Assembly: GCA_028279705.1 (NCBI GenBank)
Contig: JANQNF010000046.1
Location: 81,019-145,018, forward strand
DNA: 64,000 nt
DNA from: an archaeon
GTDB lineage: Archaea > Aenigmatarchaeota > Aenigmatarchaeia > QMZP01 > JAFGSV01
Direction: 5' to 3'
The number at the start of each line of letters is the position of its first letter. Position 1 is the stretch's first letter. A program made the translations under genes and the position numbers. Below are positions 61,269-64,000 of the stretch, piece after piece. A model generated the notes under the pieces. That model did not search any database, had not been told where the DNA came from, and saw only the letters and a program-made list of their open reading frames with translations.

Positions 61269-61847
61269 ATGAAGGGTGCCCGATATAATGTCACAGCCAG
61301 CGACGAAGACAGGTTTGTCTGGTTCAGGGTAGCAAAGGTAGGGACGAGGACGATACTGGACATACTGAAAAAACATTCAAGACTGAGCATGGTTCACGCA
61401 TCTGACGTGCGTTACGATCACCGCCTGTATAGAAACTACTTTAAATTTGCGTTTGTCCGCAATCCGTGGGACAGGGTAGTGTCATGCTTTGAGGATAAGG
61501 TATCGGGACCAAAGACCATGCCGTTTTATAAAGAATGCGCTGGAAAGGATTTTGGGCATTTCGTAAGGTTCATCGAGGGAAAGGACCTGACGAAATCCGA
61601 TAGGCACATAATGCCGCAGAGCCGTCTTTTTCCGGTAAATGGTGTTGACTTCATCGGGCACTTTGAGAATTTCAGCCCTGACCTGAAATTCGTGCTGAAC
61701 AAGATAGGGATAAACGTGAAAGATATCCCGGTAAAGAATAAATCGGACAGGAAGGCCGATTATCGGGATTATTACGACAAGGAAACGAGGGAGATAATCC
61801 GGAAAAAATACGCAGATGACATAGCGGCATTCAAATACTCTTTTTAG
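61269..61847 (+). CDS. Carbohydrate sulfotransferase (family 2)
   Basis: 192 residues. PAPS-binding elements are visible: the 5' phosphosulfate loop FRVAKVGTRTI and the 3' phosphate motif FAFVRNPWDRVVSCFED. DFIGHFENFSPD is the usual downstream stretch. It should move sulfate from PAPS to a sugar hydroxyl. It opens a run of four same-strand genes for sugar transfer and sulfation. Confidence 0.82.
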   Translation: MKGARYNVTASDEDRFVWFRVAKVGTRTILDILKKHSRLSMVHASDVRYDHRLYRNYFKFAFVRNPWDRVVSCFEDKVSGPKTMPFYKECAGKDFGHFVRFIEGKDLTKSDRHIMPQSRLFPVNGVDFIGHFENFSPDLKFVLNKIGINVKDIPVKNKSDRKADYRDYYDKETREIIRKKYADDIAAFKYSF

Positions 61848-61923
61848 AATTCCGCACATCATTGCCTGGTCCGGTGCCCGTAATTCTAACAGATTTTTAT
61901 ATCTGGGAACATTTTAACAATTC

Positions 61924-62664
61924 ATGAATGAGGGTTACATGTACATCGCGAAGGGAAAGGATTATTGCAGCGAGGCGGAGGAATCTGCAAAAAGACTGAG
62001 AAAAGTGGACGGAAAGGCCCACATAACCCTGGTGACCGACGAAAAAGGGAACGTGACGTCTGGAGTCTTCGACAACGTCGTCATCAGGCCTTCGGACACT
62101 CGTGGCTGGTACGCTGGACTGTTCTACAAGGCCCGGTACATGTATGAGTGCTCTCCTTACAAAAAGACGTTCTTCATAGACACGGATACCTATTTCTGCG
62201 ACAGCTGCAGGGAGCTTTTTGAAATCCTTAATTTCTACGACCTGTGCATTTCCCACGCGCCCAGGGATACCGAAGAAGTGACGTTACCAGGCAACAGGAC
62301 ACTCGGTGGTTATTATCCGTATAACAGCGGTGTCGTGCTGTTCCGAAAGAGCGGGGAGAATGAAAAGCTGTTCAGGAACTGGCACGCTATATATAAAAAG
62401 AAGTCAGGCGAGTACGAAAAGGACCAGATAGCCCTGATGGAAGCTCTTCTTCATTCCGGATCAAGGGTCTACGTGCTGCAGAACATTTACAATGCCAGGA
62501 CGCCGTTCCAGATAAGCTTTGTGAAGAAGCCGGTCAAGATCATACATGGAAAGCACGGCGAATTCTCTGGCTTCGAAAAAATATGTTCAATAATCAACGC
62601 GAGTTCGTGCAACAGGTCGTGGAACCCTGACAAAAAGAAAATAACGGTCAACAGGAACGGATAG
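61924..62664 (+). CDS. Glycosyltransferase (GT-A, DxD)
   Basis: 246 residues. The nucleotide-sugar domain shows a strand/turn FYKARYMYECSPYKKTFFID followed by the metal motif DTDTYF, then NSGVVLFRKS and a C-terminal WNPDKKK. This fits a family 8- or similar GT-A transferase. Donor and acceptor are unknown. It sits between a sulfotransferase and a second glycosyltransferase-like gene. Confidence 0.75.
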   Translation: MNEGYMYIAKGKDYCSEAEESAKRLRKVDGKAHITLVTDEKGNVTSGVFDNVVIRPSDTRGWYAGLFYKARYMYECSPYKKTFFIDTDTYFCDSCRELFEILNFYDLCISHAPRDTEEVTLPGNRTLGGYYPYNSGVVLFRKSGENEKLFRNWHAIYKKKSGEYEKDQIALMEALLHSGSRVYVLQNIYNARTPFQISFVKKPVKIIHGKHGEFSGFEKICSIINASSCNRSWNPDKKKITVNRNG

Positions 62665-62721
62665 CGTGTTAGTATGCATGTCAGCGGACAACGCATAAAA
62701 GGCCGCTTCTGAATTATTTAG

Positions 62722-63696
62722 ATGGTCGATTTAACAGTGGTCAACAATTCCGGCGGATTCCATGGCCACCAGCTGAAAGACGTGCTGGGTGGCATAGCGA
62801 TTGCAAAGATTTTTGGTTTCAATTACGTTCGCAGGAAGAACCCTTACCTGGACTTCTTCGGTGTGGGCTGTGACAGGCCGGTTGCGAGTCCGCTCAGGTA
62901 CTTGTTCCATAAGAAAATCAGGATCAACGGTCCCGTGTGGAACGGCCTTGACTACAAAAAGGCGAACAAGATTTTCGGTGACATTAATAAGAAGTACGGG
63001 AACAGGAAATGCCTGTTAATGCTGGGAAACGCCATGCGGGTCCATCCATGCCAGACAATAAAATGGTACGAAGACGGTCTCATAAAAAGGAACGTGTTCC
63101 AGGAAATAGTGGACGAGACGAGCAGGGACTTCATGCACAAGAACTCAGAAATGGTCTCGACCATTTCAGAGAAAGGGTGCGTAAACGTAACAGTCTACAT
63201 CAACAGGGGAACATGGTATGACATCGCCCGCAGGCGCAATCTAAAGTGCCTGAAAGACCCAAAGGTGCCGAGATACTTTTTTCCCATGAGCTATTACAAA
63301 AGGATACTGGAACAGCTGAGGAAATCCTTCCACGGAAGGAAAATGCATGTCCACATATACACGGAAAAAACTAATTCCGGGGAGATATTCGAGGCTTTCA
63401 GTAAAGAAAAGGACGTTACTGTCCACGCGGAATGTGACCGGGCTGAAAGAAAGCACGACAATGTGTACCAGATTTTCTATAACATGGTGGAAAGTGACGT
63501 CATGGTTACCTGCAGCAGTGCATTCAGCGTGGTCGCGACGTATTTCCGGAAGGATGGGATGGTCATATATCACCCGCACATGCACCTTTTTGATCTGCCC
63601 GAAGACAGGTATTTTGCAACTGACCTGAAAGGGAATTTCGACTACAGGAAACTGAGAAAACGGTTCGAGAAGATCGAGAGCATGAAGAATGGATGA
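62722..63696 (+). CDS. Glycosyltransferase-like protein, possibly GT-B/fucosyltransferase-like
   Basis: 324 residues. It begins with a Rossmann-like strand and a glycine-rich turn (VNNSGGFHGHQLKDVLGGIA). A later VTVYINRGTWYD and a C-terminal ESDVMVTCSSAFSVVATYF have the pattern of the nucleotide-sugar half of GT-B enzymes such as GT10/GT11/GT23-type transferases. I cannot confirm the family. Its position in the sulfation/glycan run supports a sugar-transfer role. Confidence 0.6.
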   Translation: MVDLTVVNNSGGFHGHQLKDVLGGIAIAKIFGFNYVRRKNPYLDFFGVGCDRPVASPLRYLFHKKIRINGPVWNGLDYKKANKIFGDINKKYGNRKCLLMLGNAMRVHPCQTIKWYEDGLIKRNVFQEIVDETSRDFMHKNSEMVSTISEKGCVNVTVYINRGTWYDIARRRNLKCLKDPKVPRYFFPMSYYKRILEQLRKSFHGRKMHVHIYTEKTNSGEIFEAFSKEKDVTVHAECDRAERKHDNVYQIFYNMVESDVMVTCSSAFSVVATYFRKDGMVIYHPHMHLFDLPEDRYFATDLKGNFDYRKLRKRFEKIESMKNG

Positions 63697-63748
63697 CGAC
63701 GGAATCTGACATGTCGGCATATTTTAGTAAAGGAACGAATCTTGTAAA

Positions 63749-64000
63749 ATGGGCAAATACAAGTACTTCATGGTTTGCACCACCGGACGTTCAGGAAGCA
63801 CTTACTTGTGCGACCTGCTCAGGAACACAAAAGTTGCAGGGATGTCAGCGAATCGTCGTTCGCACAAGAACGCCAACAGGCACTTCGAAAAGCTTTTCAT
63901 CAACAGGAGCCCCATAAGATCGCTGGACTGGAACAAAGAAGACCTTTCCAGAGTCATAGAGAAGCTGTTCAGGGAGACTGCAAGCGACAACGGGGTATGC
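63749..64000 (+). CDS. Sulfotransferase, C-terminus beyond window edge
   Basis: The frame from ATG 63749 is open to the edge (84 codons). It begins MGKYKYFMVCTTGRSGSTYL, where TGRSGST is the 5' phosphosulfate-binding loop of PAPS-dependent sulfotransferases of the Stf0 kind, then CDLLRNTKVAGMS. It differs from the sulfotransferase at 61269, so two sulfation steps may be encoded here. Confidence 0.78.
   Translation, partial: MGKYKYFMVCTTGRSGSTYLCDLLRNTKVAGMSANRRSHKNANRHFEKLFINRSPIRSLDWNKEDLSRVIEKLFRETASDNGVC

Noticed and set aside
1-64000. CRISPR array
   Set aside because: No set of regularly spaced short direct repeats; the repeats seen are two inverted pairs, coding duplications and one three-copy iteron.
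1-64000. tRNA or rRNA genes
   Set aside because: I found no T-loop-like GTTC-A/G-A-x-C with matching arms outside coding regions; the recombinases are therefore not obviously next to a tRNA target.

Overview
The window is archaeal. Many genes have a TATA-like AT box about 22-30 nt before the start codon with little or no leader. Internal operon genes instead carry GGTG/GAGG ribosome sites or ATGA stop-start overlaps. Two small secreted proteins carry archaeal class III (pilin-type) signal peptides. The families present (DUF116, DUF211, an archaeal cis-prenyltransferase, a PhoU regulator with an AbrB-type N-terminus) also fit Archaea. The many cysteine-rich lipoproteins and the extremely long cysteine-rich surface protein resemble what is seen in uncultured archaeal lineages such as DPANN or Altiarchaeota-like groups, but I cannot fix the lineage from sequence alone. 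No tRNA, rRNA or CRISPR array was seen.

Layout. 1-22 kb is mostly ordinary chromosome: a cysteine-rich lipoprotein, an aminotransferase, a tandem DUF116 pair, a cis-prenyl diphosphate synthase, a GMP-synthetase-like protein without its PP-loop, an operon of an FG-GAP surface protein with an ABC-2 exporter, an HAD protein, NAD kinase, two pilin-like proteins, an exonuclease, a PH-domain protein, a PhoU regulator, a glycosidase-like lipoprotein and further lipoproteins. 20-30.5 kb is a patchwork of small, mostly unrecognised genes around three stand-alone PAS paralogues. It also holds a YadA-head-like surface protein, a CBS protein, acetate kinase and two Tat-type lipoproteins. 30.7-36.8 kb holds a triple Asp-box propeller protein, DUF1284, GNAT, a DUF211/VIT1-like pair and an alpha/beta hydrolase. 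A recurring 17-bp motif lies between some of these blocks.

36.9-52.4 kb is visibly AT-rich and looks acquired. It contains (a) a 5.3-kb island bounded by a perfect 65-bp inverted repeat, with an MBL-fold hydrolase and membrane, lipo- and coiled-coil proteins of unknown role; (b) a plasmid-like winged-helix/ATPase operon behind iteron-like repeats; (c) a transglutaminase-like membrane protein; and (d) the most striking object, a 4.6-kb segment bounded by a perfect 58-bp inverted repeat. Just outside each repeat copy sits one of two paralogous, FimB/FimE-sized tyrosine recombinases pointing outward. The segment carries a small basic protein, a MutL/MORC-like GHKL ATPase, a DNA methyltransferase and a zinc-ribbon protein. 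I read it as a probable invertible (phase-variable) restriction-modification-like or defence locus.

52.4-64 kb returns to chromosome-like composition: a 1872-residue cysteine-rich surface protein, a papain-like protein, a radical SAM protein with a helix-hairpin-helix tail, and a run of surface-glycan genes (two sulfotransferases and two glycosyltransferases) that continues past the right edge.
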